NCBI GenBank assembly: GCA_004297625.1
Contig: SCTY01000071.1
Location: 204,772 to 268,771, forward strand
Direction: 5' to 3'
Length of the DNA: 64,000 bases
Source: Betaproteobacteria bacterium
GTDB lineage: Bacteria; Pseudomonadota; Gammaproteobacteria; Burkholderiales; SG8-39
The number at the start of each line of letters is the position of its first letter. The first letter of the stretch is position 1. Shown here one piece after another: positions 39,873 to 48,285 of this stretch. The translations under genes were made by a program, and so were the position numbers. A model generated the notes under the pieces. It was not told the origin of the DNA. It ran no database searches and saw nothing but the letters and a program-made list of their open reading frames with translations.

Positions 39873-40217
39873 ATGATTGCAGTGATCTTCGAATTCAACG
39901 CCGCGCCCGGGCGCCGGCAGGAGTATCTCGACATCGCCGCGGAGCTCGGAAGCGAGCTCGAGGGCTTCGACGGCTTCATTTCCATCGAGCGCTTCCAGAG
40001 CCTGAAGGACGGGACGAAATTCGTCTCGCTCTCGTTCTGGCGCGACGAGGACGCGGTGCGCCGCTGGCGCAACGTGCAGAAGCACCGCGAGGCGCAGGCG
40101 AAGGGCCGCGCCGGCATCTTTGCCGATTACCGGCTGCGCGTCGCCCAGGTGATCCGCGACTACACCAGGGACCGGCGCGCGCAAACGCCCGCAGACTCCG
40201 TGCAGATCCACGGCTAG
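39873..40217 (+). CDS. Antibiotic biosynthesis monooxygenase (ABM) domain protein
   Basis: The 114-residue ferredoxin-like alpha/beta protein has MIAVIFEFNAAPGRRQEYLDIAAELGSELEGFDGFISIERFQS and FVSLSFWRDEDAVRRWRN, the dimeric ABM fold. Members act as small cofactor-free oxygenases or as haem/quinol handlers. The start has a strong Shine-Dalgarno. The next gene begins within three bases of its stop. Confidence 0.88.
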   Translation: MIAVIFEFNAAPGRRQEYLDIAAELGSELEGFDGFISIERFQSLKDGTKFVSLSFWRDEDAVRRWRNVQKHREAQAKGRAGIFADYRLRVAQVIRDYTRDRRAQTPADSVQIHG

Positions 40218-40219
40218 AC

Positions 40220-40651
40220 ATTCATACCTTCCTCTTCCGAGAAGGCACCTGGCGCGCGCAAGGCGAGTACCGCGACGCGGGCGGCGCCAGCGCGCCGGTC
40301 GACGGCGAGACGAGCATCCGCCACGAGGAAGGGCGCTGGCTGTTCGAAGGCGTGCTGCGAGTGCGCGGCGAGCGGCCTGCGCTGCACCACAACCGCTACG
40401 ACATCGCGCCGTTTTCGCCGGGCGCGCGCTCGACGCACTGGAACTCGGAGAATCCGGCGCTCGGCCCGCTGCGCGGGCGCTTCGTGCTCGCGGGCGACGC
40501 GATCCTCTCCTTCTACGCCAGCCCGACCGGCCGCTACCGCGGCTTCGAATGCATCCAGCGGCGCGACGACGCGCGCTACAGCGTGCGCGGCACGCTGCTC
40601 GAGGAGGACAAGGTGCTCTCGAGCTGGGCGCTCGAGCTGACGCGCGCCTAG
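40220..40651 (+). CDS. Hypothetical protein with non-standard start
   Basis: Unrecognised. The frame after the ABM stop is open for 144 codons and ends at 40651. Conventional starts appear only at GTG 40352 (99 residues), yet the 44 codons before it look coding (TFLFREGTWRAQGEYRD, RHEEGRWLFEGVLRV) and blend into the later part NHTHWNSE-like and GRYRGFECIQRR. ATT at 40220, two bases after the ABM stop, is the only near-cognate at the head, giving 143 residues. A sequencing or real frameshift joining the ABM gene is the other explanation. The stop shares CTAG with the convergent YbaK gene. Confidence 0.6.
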   Translation: MHTFLFREGTWRAQGEYRDAGGASAPVDGETSIRHEEGRWLFEGVLRVRGERPALHHNRYDIAPFSPGARSTHWNSENPALGPLRGRFVLAGDAILSFYASPTGRYRGFECIQRRDDARYSVRGTLLEEDKVLSSWALELTRA

Positions 40652-41115
40652 TCGCAGAAGCGCGCGCAGCGCGCCTCGGCGATCAGCCGGCTGAACTCGC
40701 CCTGCGACACGTGCACGAGGTGGCGATGGTCGCCCGCCTCGAAGAACACGTCGGGCTGCGCGGCGAGCTCCTCCTCGACGATGGTCGGCAGGCCGTACGC
40801 CTGTCCCAGCGCCGGCACGGCGCCGAGCTCGCAGTCGGGAAAGAGCTTGCCGAGCTCGGGCTCGCTCGCGAGGTGCAAGCCGCTGCGGTGCAGCTCGCGC
40901 TCGAGGCGCGGAAGCTGCACGTGCGCCGTGGCGGGCACCACGGCGAGCACGTAGCCGCGCTCGTCCTCCACCACGACGGCCTTCGCGACGCTGCGCCCGG
41001 GCAGGTGCGCCGCCTGCGCCGTAGTGGCGCTCGTCACAGTGCGCGTGTGCGGCAGTACCTCGTACGCGATCTGGCGCTCGGCGAGATAGTCCTGGAGGGT
41101 CGGCGCGATATTCAT
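40648..41115 (-). CDS. YbaK/EbsC-domain aminoacyl-tRNA deacylase
   Basis: The 155-residue protein has HTRTVTSATTAQAAHLPGRSVAKAVVVEDERGYVLAVVPATAHV, with the conserved Lys of YbaK-type editing domains, and a Gly-Ala loop (GAVPALGQAYGLPTIVEEEL). It hydrolyses mischarged tRNA or binds the acceptor end. Convergent with the preceding gene. Confidence 0.9.
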   Translation of the reverse strand: MNIAPTLQDYLAERQIAYEVLPHTRTVTSATTAQAAHLPGRSVAKAVVVEDERGYVLAVVPATAHVQLPRLERELHRSGLHLASEPELGKLFPDCELGAVPALGQAYGLPTIVEEELAAQPDVFFEAGDHRHLVHVSQGEFSRLIAEARCARFCD

Positions 41116-41164
41116 TGCGCTTTTATACCGGTTTCGGCGCGGCCCGTATTGACCTTCCTCAACG

Positions 41165-41839
41165 CTACGGCGCGGCGTACCGGAGAACGGCGACGACGTG
41201 GCAGGCGGTGCCCGCGATCACGAACAGATGCCACACGAAATGGAAATACCTTACACGCTCGGCCATGAAGAACAGCGCGCCGGCCGTGTAAAAGATGCCG
41301 CCCGCGAGCAGCCAGAAAAGCCCCCACTTCGGCACCAGAGTCCACGCCGTATGGGCTGCGATCAGGATCAGCCAGCCCATGGCGAGATACACCCACGTCG
41401 ACACCTTCGTGTACCGGACGCCGCCCAGCGCCTTGATTAAGGTCCCGACGACCGCGAAGCCCCACACGAGACCGAAGAGAGTCCAGCCCCAGGCACCGCG
41501 CAGCACGCCGAGCGTGAACGGCGTGTAGGTGCCGGCGATGAGCAGGTAGATCGCCGCGTGATCGAGGATCTGGAATACGCGCTTCGCGCGGCTCGGCGGA
41601 AATGCGTGAAACAGGGTCGAGGCGAGGTAGAGGAGCACCACCGTGCTCGCGAACACGCTGGCGCCGACGACGCTCGCCGCGCCTGCGCGCTGGTAAGCCG
41701 CGATGATGAGAACCGGAAAGACCGCGAGCCCCGCGACCAGGCCGAGGCCGTGGCTGACGCTGTTGGCGATCTCCTCTCCGGGGGACTGCGGACGCTCCAG
41801 CAACCAGGTGCCCTTGCTGCGGAATTGCAGGCTCGCCAT
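41165..41839 (-). CDS. Hemolysin III / YqfA family membrane protein
   Basis: The 224-residue protein has about seven membrane helices. Family motifs are EEIANSVSHGLGL, LYLASTLFHAF with SRAKRVFQILDHAAIYLLIAGTYTPF, and the final HFVWHLFVIAGTACHVVAV, which hold the conserved His, Asp and Ser metal ligands. It is related to adiponectin-receptor-like hydrolases; the bacterial role is unclear. Confidence 0.93.
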   Translation of the reverse strand: MASLQFRSKGTWLLERPQSPGEEIANSVSHGLGLVAGLAVFPVLIIAAYQRAGAASVVGASVFASTVVLLYLASTLFHAFPPSRAKRVFQILDHAAIYLLIAGTYTPFTLGVLRGAWGWTLFGLVWGFAVVGTLIKALGGVRYTKVSTWVYLAMGWLILIAAHTAWTLVPKWGLFWLLAGGIFYTAGALFFMAERVRYFHFVWHLFVIAGTACHVVAVLRYAAP

Positions 41840-41851
41840 TCAAGCAGTATA

Positions 41852-42121
41852 TCAGCGGCCCCCGACGCCTCCGTTGCGCACCGTCGCGCCGACGTACTCG
41901 GGGTCGGCGACGCAGCGCTCGAGCTCGCCCCTCAGCGTGCCGCGGGAAATCGACAGCTCGCACATCGCCTTCTTGTAGTGCCGCTTGGCCGCGCAGGCGC
42001 CGCGGAAAGGAACCGCATTCTCCCTGGCGATGCAGTCGCTCGCCGGAATCTCGCAGCCTCGTTCGTCGGCAAGCGCAACCAGCGGCGCGAGCAACGCCAG
42101 GGCGGCAAAGCTACGCAGCAC
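41852..42121 (-). CDS. Small exported protein, Cys-rich
   Basis: Unrecognised. Starting at GTG 42121 gives 89 residues with a signal peptide (LRSFAALALLAPLVALADE) and a mature part with five Cys (GCEIPASDCIAREN, GACAAKR, AMCELS, RCVADPE), suggesting disulfides in the periplasm. An ATG at 42154 would hide the signal peptide. Overlaps the next gene's stop by 11 bases. Confidence 0.6.
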   Translation of the reverse strand: MLRSFAALALLAPLVALADERGCEIPASDCIARENAVPFRGACAAKRHYKKAMCELSISRGTLRGELERCVADPEYVGATVRNGGVGGR

Positions 42122-42404
42122 GTCGAAGCTTTGCGCTTTTGCGCCAGTACCCAACGCTCAGCATTGCGAAAAACGCGAGCCATGCGAGCGCGCCCCAATG
42201 CCAGAGTGGCGTTCTGAATGCCGCGGGAAGAACCACGAGAACGCAAAACAGCGCGAGCGCAAGCACGGTGAAATCCTTCTTCATCCGTTCTTCCTGCTTC
42301 CAGAGCGCGACCATCGTGGCCAGGCGACGGTAGATTTCGGCGGACACGAGGTGCGCCGATTTCCGGTCAACGTACTCCCGAACGTCCCGCTCGTCCGCAT
42401 TCAT
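42111..42404 (-). CDS. Small membrane protein, unknown function
   Basis: Unrecognised, 97 residues from ATG 42404 (open to 42452). A charged helical N-half (ADERDVREYVDRKSAHLVSAEIYRRLATMVALWKQEERM) is followed by two hydrophobic segments (FTVLALALFCVLVVLPAAF, LWHWGALAWLAFFAMLSVGYW). It is divergent from the Mla operon. Confidence 0.6.
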   Translation of the reverse strand: MNADERDVREYVDRKSAHLVSAEIYRRLATMVALWKQEERMKKDFTVLALALFCVLVVLPAAFRTPLWHWGALAWLAFFAMLSVGYWRKSAKLRRAA

Positions 42405-42453
42405 GACCACATCGTGGCGCGTTTGCCGCGCTGTGGCGAGGAATAGCGTCACC

Positions 42454-42459
42454 TATAAT
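42454..42459 (+). promoter_or_regulatory. -10 box of the Mla-type operon
   Basis: A consensus TATAAT lies 44 bases upstream of the mlaE TTG start in an otherwise G+C-rich region. No good -35 is seen at 16-18 bases spacing. Confidence 0.4.
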
Positions 42460-42503
42460 GTCGCCGCGGGCAATACAGTCCGCATTGCCTCACCGCCGAC
42501 CGC

Positions 42504-43655
42504 TTGGGCGATCCCTCCGCATTAGCTACCCGCTCGGTCATTCCGTGGATCGAGCGCAAGGTAGAGGACGACATCCACGTCCTCTACCTCGCAGGCGTGT
42601 GGCGGCTGCCCAATGTCCCGGCCATATCGGATGCGCTGCGCGCGCTGGGGTTGCAGGGGCAAAACCGGTTCGTGCTGGACGGCAGCCGGCTCGAGGCGCT
42701 GGACACTGCCGCGGGATTCGTCCTGCTGCGGCATCTTGCGGACATCGGCTGCACGCCCGCGACGGTAACCGCGCGCGGCCTGGACGAGCGCCACCGGCGG
42801 CTGCTCGAGCTGGTGTACCAGCGCATGACCACGCCGCCCGCGGCCGCGCGCTCGGCGCATCTCGGCCTGGTGCAAAGAATCGGCGCCGCGACGCTCACGC
42901 TCGGCCGGCTGCTGAAGACCCATACCGCCTTCGTCGGCGCGGTCGCGCTCGAGATGCTGAGCCTTCTGCGCCGACCGCGGCTTTTCCGCCCGCGCGAGAC
43001 GGTGTCGCAGTTCGAGGCGGTGTGCCTCGACGCCATCCCGATCGTGGCGCTCGTCAACTTCCTCATCGGCGTGGTGATCGCCTACGTGCTCGGCGTGCAG
43101 GCGCAGCGCTACGGTGCGAACGTCTTCATCGCCGACGGCATCGCGCTCGGGGTGTGCCGGGAGCTCTCGCCGATTCTCGCCTCGGTCCTCGTCGCAGGCC
43201 GCTCCGGCGCCGCCTTCACCGCGCAGATCGGCACCATGAAGGTCGAGGAGGAAATCGACGCGATCAGCACGCTGGGCCTTTCGCCGATCCAGGTGCTGGT
43301 CATTCCGCGGCTCGTGGCGCTGATCATCGCGCTGCCGCTCCTCGTCTTCGTCGGCGACGTCGCGGGGATCGTGGGCGGCATGATGGTCGGCGCCTGGCAG
43401 CTCGACATCGCGCCGCAGGTCTTCATCGACCGCGTGCACGGCGCGCTCGAGATGCGCCAGTTCCTGGTCGGGGTCGGCAAGGCGCCGGTGTTCGCCGCCT
43501 TCATCGCCATCATCGCCTGCCGCATGGGCCTCCTGGTCGAGCGCGATGCCCGCAGCCTCGGCGAGAACACCACGTCCACCGTCGTGCAGTGCATCGTCTG
43601 GGTCATCGTGCTGGACGCCGCCTTCGCGGTCGCCTTCCAGCGCATGGGGATCTGA
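42504..43655 (+). CDS. mlaE: MlaE-family lipid ABC transporter permease with N-terminal STAS-like domain
   Basis: The 383-residue protein (TTG start) has an N-terminal MlaB-like STAS domain (about 1-105: RLPNVPAISDALRALGLQGQNRFVLDGSRLEALDTAAGFVLLRHL). The MlaE permease follows (about 125-383), with FEAVCLDAIPIVALVNFLIGVVIAYVLG, RELSPILASVLVAGRSGAAFTAQIGTMKVEEEIDAI and a final membrane segment. It moves phospholipid between outer and inner membranes. A STAS/MlaE fusion replaces the separate MlaB. Followed without gap by the ATPase. Confidence 0.92.
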   Translation: MGDPSALATRSVIPWIERKVEDDIHVLYLAGVWRLPNVPAISDALRALGLQGQNRFVLDGSRLEALDTAAGFVLLRHLADIGCTPATVTARGLDERHRRLLELVYQRMTTPPAAARSAHLGLVQRIGAATLTLGRLLKTHTAFVGAVALEMLSLLRRPRLFRPRETVSQFEAVCLDAIPIVALVNFLIGVVIAYVLGVQAQRYGANVFIADGIALGVCRELSPILASVLVAGRSGAAFTAQIGTMKVEEEIDAISTLGLSPIQVLVIPRLVALIIALPLLVFVGDVAGIVGGMMVGAWQLDIAPQVFIDRVHGALEMRQFLVGVGKAPVFAAFIAIIACRMGLLVERDARSLGENTTSTVVQCIVWVIVLDAAFAVAFQRMGI

Positions 43656-44393
43656 ATGGAGCGCGTCCTGAGCGTCGAGTCGATCGTCACCCGCTTCGGC
43701 GCCCAGGTGGTGCACGACCGCGTGAGCTTTGCGGTGCGGCGCGGGGAGGTCGTTGCGCTGATCGGCGGCAGCGGCAGCGGCAAGTCGGTGCTCCTCAAGG
43801 AGATCATCGGCCTCGTGCGGCCGACCGCGGGCCGCATAGAGCTTCTCGGCGTCGACGTCTGGCGCGCGAGCGTGCAGGAGCTGAACGCGCTGCGGCGGCG
43901 CTTCGGCGTGCTCTTCCAGGACGGCGCGCTTTTCTCGTCGCTCACGGTCGCCGAGAACATCGCCGTGCCATTCCGCGAGAATACTGACGTGCCGATGGAG
44001 ATCGTCGCGCCGCTGGTCGGCTTCAAGCTCGCCCTCGTCGGGCTGCCGGCGGACGCCTCCGCGAAGTCGCCGGCGCAGCTCTCGGGCGGGATGCGCAAGC
44101 GCGTCGCGCTCGCGCGCGCGCTCGCCCTCGAGCCGGAGATCCTGTTCCTCGACGAGCCGACGACGGGCCTCGACCCGGTCAGCAGCCGGGAGTTCGACCG
44201 GCTCCTGCGCGTCCTCGCCGACAGCCTGGGGCTGACGCTCTTCATCGTGACGCACGACCTGGACATGCTCCTTTCGGTTGCCGACCGCGCGCTCGCGCTC
44301 TCCGCGGGCAAGGTGATTGCCGACGGCCCGGTGAGCGCGGTGAAAAGCGCGGACGACCCGTGGCTGCGGGACTATTTCGCCGCGCGCGCCTGA
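43656..44393 (+). CDS. mlaF: MlaF-type ABC transporter ATPase
   Basis: The 245-residue ATPase has Walker A GGSGSGKSVLLKEI, Q-loop FGVLFQDGALFSSLTVAEN, signature LSGGMRKRVALARALAL, Walker B ILFLDEPTTGLD and the H-loop THD. It powers the Mla permease. ATG directly follows the permease stop. Confidence 0.95.
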   Translation: MERVLSVESIVTRFGAQVVHDRVSFAVRRGEVVALIGGSGSGKSVLLKEIIGLVRPTAGRIELLGVDVWRASVQELNALRRRFGVLFQDGALFSSLTVAENIAVPFRENTDVPMEIVAPLVGFKLALVGLPADASAKSPAQLSGGMRKRVALARALALEPEILFLDEPTTGLDPVSSREFDRLLRVLADSLGLTLFIVTHDLDMLLSVADRALALSAGKVIADGPVSAVKSADDPWLRDYFAARA

Positions 44394-45340
44394 TGGAACC
44401 CGAAGCCAAATACACCGTCGTCGGCGCCGCCGTGATCATCCTGGCCGCGCTCATCGCCGCCGCAGTGGTGTGGCTGCGCAGCAGCGGCGAAGGCGTCAAC
44501 GCGCGCCAGTACAAGATCTACTTCGAGCGCCAGTCGCTCGAAGGGCTCGAGCCCCGCAGCTACGTCACGATGCGCGGCATGAAGGTCGGCTCGGTCACCG
44601 GCTTTCGCTTCTCGTCGGATCGGCCGGGCGCCGTGGAGGTCTTCATCACCCTGGACCCGGCGACCCCGGTGCGCCGGAGCACGCAGGCGACCGTGCAGCG
44701 TCACCTGATCACCGGGCTTGCGACCGTCCGTCTGGCGAATACGACCGAGGACAGCCCGCTGCTCGCCGGGGCGCTGCCGGGCGAGTCGCCGCCCGTGATC
44801 GCCGAGGGAGAGTCGCCGATGCAGCAGGTCTCGGAGACGCTGACCCAGCTTGCGGAGCACGCCGACGAGACGATGCAGCGGCTCAACACGACGCTATCGC
44901 CGGAGAACCAGGCGGCGCTCAGCGAGGCTCTGGGCAACCTGCGCCGCCTCTCGCGGCGCGCGGACGAGACTTTTGCGAAGGCGGACGCGGCGCTCGATTC
45001 CTTCGGCAAGGCAGCCGACGACGTGCGGGCGCTGGCGCGTTCGGTCGCCGGCGACGCGCGCACGCTGACGGCGCGCTACGACCAGCTCGGTTCGGAGGCG
45101 ACGGTTTCGGTGCGCGAGGTCGCGGAAGCGGCGCGCAAATTGAGCGCCGACGCGGACCGGCTTACGCAGCGCACCGAGGCGCTTCTCGCCGGCAGCGACG
45201 AGGAGCTGCGCGCCACCGCGCAGGCGCTGCGCTCGGCGGCCGACTCGGTCGGCGCCGCCGCGGGCCGGCTGCGCCATCCCGGGCAGGCGATCTTCGGCCC
45301 GGCCGAGGGCGCTCTCGGCCCCGGCGAAGGCGCTCGATGA
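44393..45340 (+). CDS. mlaD: MCE/MlaD family substrate-binding protein
   Basis: The 315-residue protein (ATG overlapping the ATPase stop by one base) has one N-terminal anchor (YTVVGAAVIILAALIAAAVVWL). The MCE domain follows (YKIYFERQSLEGLEPRSYVTMRGMKVGSVTGFRF), then a long helical Ala/Asp-rich tail (about 150-300) like the extended MCE proteins that bridge the periplasm. Longer than E. coli MlaD (183). Confidence 0.92.
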   Translation: MEPEAKYTVVGAAVIILAALIAAAVVWLRSSGEGVNARQYKIYFERQSLEGLEPRSYVTMRGMKVGSVTGFRFSSDRPGAVEVFITLDPATPVRRSTQATVQRHLITGLATVRLANTTEDSPLLAGALPGESPPVIAEGESPMQQVSETLTQLAEHADETMQRLNTTLSPENQAALSEALGNLRRLSRRADETFAKADAALDSFGKAADDVRALARSVAGDARTLTARYDQLGSEATVSVREVAEAARKLSADADRLTQRTEALLAGSDEELRATAQALRSAADSVGAAAGRLRHPGQAIFGPAEGALGPGEGAR

Positions 45341-45885
45341 AGCACGCGATCCTCCTTTTCGCGGCGGCCCTGGTGGGCGGCTGCCTGTCCCTCGGATCCC
45401 GCGAAGGCGACCGCTACTTCATTCTCGAGGCGCCGCCCGGATCGCACTCCAGCATCGCCGTGCGGGTGGCGCCGACGGGCGTCGCCAGCTTCTACGACAC
45501 GCAGGACATCGTCTACAGCCGCGCGCCCGGCGCGCGCGCCTACTACCAGTTCAATCACTGGACCGAGCGGCCGCAGCAAGCGATCCGTGCAGCGCTCGCG
45601 TCGCGTCTCGAGGCAGGCGCGCGAAACAGCGGGATCGTCCTGCGCACGCACCTGGAGGAGATCTATCACGACGCCGCGCAGCAGCCGGGAACGGCGCGCA
45701 TCACCCTCACGGCACAGCTCGTCGACCCGGCGGGCCAGGCGGTGCTCGCGCGCCGCACGTTCAGCCGCACGGCGCCCGCGGGCTCTTACGACGCGTCCGG
45801 CGCGGTGCAGGGCTTCAGGCAGGCGCTTGGCGCGCTGCTCGACGATGTGGTGGCGTGGGTCGAGGTTCAAGCCACCGGAGGCTGA
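45337..45885 (+). CDS. ABC-type transport auxiliary lipoprotein (PqiC/LptE-like)
   Basis: The 182-residue protein (ATGA overlap) has a lipobox MKHAILLFAAALVGGC and the auxiliary-component pattern YFILEAPPGSHSSIAVRVAPTGVASFYDTQDIVYSRAPGARAYYQFNHWTERPQQAIRAAL, with a C-terminal helix. It probably caps the Mla/PqiB-type machine at the outer membrane. The operon ends here; TerC converges three bases away. Confidence 0.88.
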   Translation: MKHAILLFAAALVGGCLSLGSREGDRYFILEAPPGSHSSIAVRVAPTGVASFYDTQDIVYSRAPGARAYYQFNHWTERPQQAIRAALASRLEAGARNSGIVLRTHLEEIYHDAAQQPGTARITLTAQLVDPAGQAVLARRTFSRTAPAGSYDASGAVQGFRQALGALLDDVVAWVEVQATGG

Positions 45886-45888
45886 CGC

Positions 45889-46641
45889 TTATTCGCGCTC
45901 CCGCGTGTAGCGCTCGTGCAGCTCCACCGGGCGCGTCGCGCGCTTTCGCATGCGGATGTTGAGGAGCTCCACGACGACCGAGAAGGCCATGGCGAAATAG
46001 ACGTAGCCTTTCGGGATGTGGTGATCGAACCCGTCGGCGATCAATACGACGCCGATCACGAACAGGAAGGCGAGGGCGAGCATCTTGATCGTCGGATGCG
46101 ACGAGACGACGCGCCCGATGCCGCCGGCAAAGGCCATCATCAGCATGACCGAGACGACGACCGCCGCGACCATGACCGCCACCTCGTCCACCATTCCGAC
46201 GGCCGTGATGATGGAGTCGAGCGAGAAGACGATGTCGATGAGCGCGATCTGCACGATGACGGCCGAAAACGTGGCGCGCACGGCGGCCGAAGCTTCGCCT
46301 CTCTCGCCTTCCAGCAGCTGGTGGATCTCCTTCGTGCTCTTCCAGAGAAGGAAAAGGCCGCCCGCGATCAGGATCAGATCGCGGCCGGAGATTTCGTGCC
46401 CGAGCACCGAGACGAGCGGCTGAGTAAGCCCGACGATCCACGAAAGCAGGAACAGAAGCCCGATGCGAATGAACATCGCGAGGAAAAGCCCTGTGCGGCG
46501 CGCGAGGTTGCGGCGCGGCTCCGGGACCTTGTCGGCCAGGATCGAGATGAAGATGATGTTGTCGATCCCCAGCACCAGCTCGAGGGCCGTGAGCGTGAGG
46601 AACGCAATCCAGGCTTGCGGGTCGGACAGCAGCTCGAGCAT
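45889..46641 (-). CDS. TerC-family integral membrane protein
   Basis: The 250-residue protein has about seven helices with ELVLGIDNIIFISILADKVP, RTGLFLAMFIRIGLL and VQIALIDIVFSLDSIITAVGM, which carry the conserved acidic residues of TerC. Members handle Mn2+ export or metal loading of secreted proteins; tellurite is the historical name. The C-terminal tail is basic. Confidence 0.93.
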   Translation of the reverse strand: MLELLSDPQAWIAFLTLTALELVLGIDNIIFISILADKVPEPRRNLARRTGLFLAMFIRIGLLFLLSWIVGLTQPLVSVLGHEISGRDLILIAGGLFLLWKSTKEIHQLLEGERGEASAAVRATFSAVIVQIALIDIVFSLDSIITAVGMVDEVAVMVAAVVVSVMLMMAFAGGIGRVVSSHPTIKMLALAFLFVIGVVLIADGFDHHIPKGYVYFAMAFSVVVELLNIRMRKRATRPVELHERYTRERE

Positions 46642-46657
46642 CGCGCGATAGTACCAA

Positions 46658-47320
46658 TCAGGCGCGTATCGCGAGGTCGCACCAGGTAAACGGCTCTCGC
46701 CTCACCCGTTCCCCGATGTCCAGCCCCAGGCTTGCGCGGAACATCGGGCCCGCGTAAACGCAGGTGTGGAATTCCCCGTTTTCCGCGCACGGGTCGACGC
46801 TTGCGGGGAGATCGCGCAGCAGCGAGCGGTCGAATTCGCGGCCGACGAAGCTCGCGTCGAGATGCCGCGTGTCCACGCACACCACCCGGGCGCGGATGCC
46901 GCCTTCGATCATCTGCTCGGCAAGCCGCGCCGTCGGAATGCCCCACAGGGGAAACAGCGGTTGCAGCCCGCTGCCGGCCAGGCGCTCTTCCCGGTAGCGG
47001 CGCACATCCTCGAGAAAGAGATCGCCGAACGCGACGTGCGTGAAGCCCTCGCGCACCGCGCTCTCGACCGCCGTGCGCATTTTCGCTTCGTAGACCTCGT
47101 TGGGGCAGGGCTCGGGGATCGGCACGGCGCGAAGGGGCAAGCCGGCGGCTGCGGCCTGGGCCTCGAGGACCGAGCGCCGGACGCCGTGCATTGCCACGCG
47201 ATCCACCGCCTCGTTGACCGTGGTGAGGAGCCCCGCGACCGCGCCGGGGTGCGTCTGATTCAGCGCGTGCAGGGCCCACGCGCTGTCCTTGCCCGAGCTC
47301 CACGACAGCAGAATCTTCAT
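46658..47320 (-). CDS. ATP-pyrophosphatase, diphthine-ammonia-ligase-like
   Basis: The 220-residue protein (ATG 47320; open to 47347) begins MKILLSWSSGKDSAWALHAL, the PP-loop variant SSGKDS, and continues with VNEAVDRVAMHGVRR and CAENGEFHTCVYAGPMF, typical of Dph6-like ATP pyrophosphatases of bacteria. The bacterial substrate is unknown. It sits after the SemiSWEET gene. Confidence 0.9.
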   Translation of the reverse strand: MKILLSWSSGKDSAWALHALNQTHPGAVAGLLTTVNEAVDRVAMHGVRRSVLEAQAAAAGLPLRAVPIPEPCPNEVYEAKMRTAVESAVREGFTHVAFGDLFLEDVRRYREERLAGSGLQPLFPLWGIPTARLAEQMIEGGIRARVVCVDTRHLDASFVGREFDRSLLRDLPASVDPCAENGEFHTCVYAGPMFRASLGLDIGERVRREPFTWCDLAIRA

Positions 47321-47327
47321 CGACACG

Positions 47328-47627
47328 TCATGCGTAGATGACGGCACCGATGATGACCGCCGCGTCCAGGCCGCCCCATCCGATACACGGCAAGTAGATG
47401 TTCCTGTCGCGTTTCTGGACTCCGTACCAGAACCAGAGAACGGCGGAGAGCAAATACGCGCTCCACGAAATTACCGAGACGCCGGCAGCCTGGTGGCCGA
47501 CCCATATCGTCAGAACCTGCGGCACGGTCATGAGCATCGTAAAGACCGACATTCCACCCAGGACGCGCCTTAGAACCCTGTCCGAGGGCGAAGTGTAGCC
47601 GGCAGGAGTCGTCGGATCCGGTGCCAT
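47328..47627 (-). CDS. SemiSWEET/PQ-loop transporter
   Basis: The 99-residue protein has three membrane segments and the PQ motif (MSVFTMLMTVPQVLTIWVGHQAAGVSVISWSAYLLSAVLWFWYGVQKRDRNIY). As a dimer it would form a small sugar or amino-acid transporter. Length is normal for SemiSWEET. The stop lies eight bases before the ATP-pyrophosphatase start. Confidence 0.85.
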   Translation of the reverse strand: MAPDPTTPAGYTSPSDRVLRRVLGGMSVFTMLMTVPQVLTIWVGHQAAGVSVISWSAYLLSAVLWFWYGVQKRDRNIYLPCIGWGGLDAAVIIGAVIYA

Positions 47628-47643
47628 AGGTACCTTCCGGTAG

Positions 47644-48285
47644 CTAACGTTTCGTGAATTTAAGGTGTGTCACGTTAGGCGCGGCGACCGTCTGAACGAG
47701 CTCGAGGCCGCGCAGGTTGGCGATTCCCTGGAAGAGGCGCTCGCCGCTGCCGAGCAGCGTGGGCGCGAGGTGGATCAACATCTCGTCCACCAGGCCGGCG
47801 GCGAAATACTGGCGCGCCGCGTGCGCTCCGCCGGCGAGCTGGACGTCCTTGCCTGCCGCCGCGCGCCGCGCTTGCTCGAGCGCCGCATCGATCCCGTCGG
47901 TGACGAAGTAGAACGTCGTTCCGCCTTCGAGCTTCAGCGGCTCGCGCGCGTAATGCGTGAGCACGAAGACCGGGTGGTGGTAGGGCGGGTTGCTGCCCCA
48001 CCAGCCGTTCCAGGGATTCTTGGGATCCCACGGCCCGGGATGCCCGCCGAACATATTGCGCCCCATGATCGTGGCGCCGATGTTGGCCATCGACTCTTCG
48101 ACGACCCGGCTGCTTTCGTTGACCTCTGCGCCTTCGAGGCCGTGCATCGCGCGCCACACCCGGAGCGGGAAAACCCACTCGTGCAGCCGCATGCCGCCGG
48201 CGCCGAGCGGGTTCTCGACGCTCTGGTTCGGACCGGCAACGAACCCGTCGAGCGACATGGCGATCCTCAGGCGCAGCTTAGACAT
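47644..48285 (-). CDS. Dihydrofolate reductase / RibD C-terminal family protein
   Basis: The 213-residue protein starts LRLRIAMSLDGFVAGPNQSVENPLG and has IGATIMGRNMFGG, HHPVFVLTHY and KDVQLAGGAHAARQYFAAGLVDEMLIHLAPTLLGSGERLF, the RibD-C fold for NADPH-dependent reduction. It overlaps the PhnB-like gene by eight bases. Substrate unknown. Confidence 0.9.
   Translation of the reverse strand: MSKLRLRIAMSLDGFVAGPNQSVENPLGAGGMRLHEWVFPLRVWRAMHGLEGAEVNESSRVVEESMANIGATIMGRNMFGGHPGPWDPKNPWNGWWGSNPPYHHPVFVLTHYAREPLKLEGGTTFYFVTDGIDAALEQARRAAAGKDVQLAGGAHAARQYFAAGLVDEMLIHLAPTLLGSGERLFQGIANLRGLELVQTVAAPNVTHLKFTKR

Noticed and set aside
42522..44255. Minus-strand open frame of about 577 codons over mlaEF
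   Set aside because: Arg/Asp/His-rich antisense of two unambiguous ABC genes.
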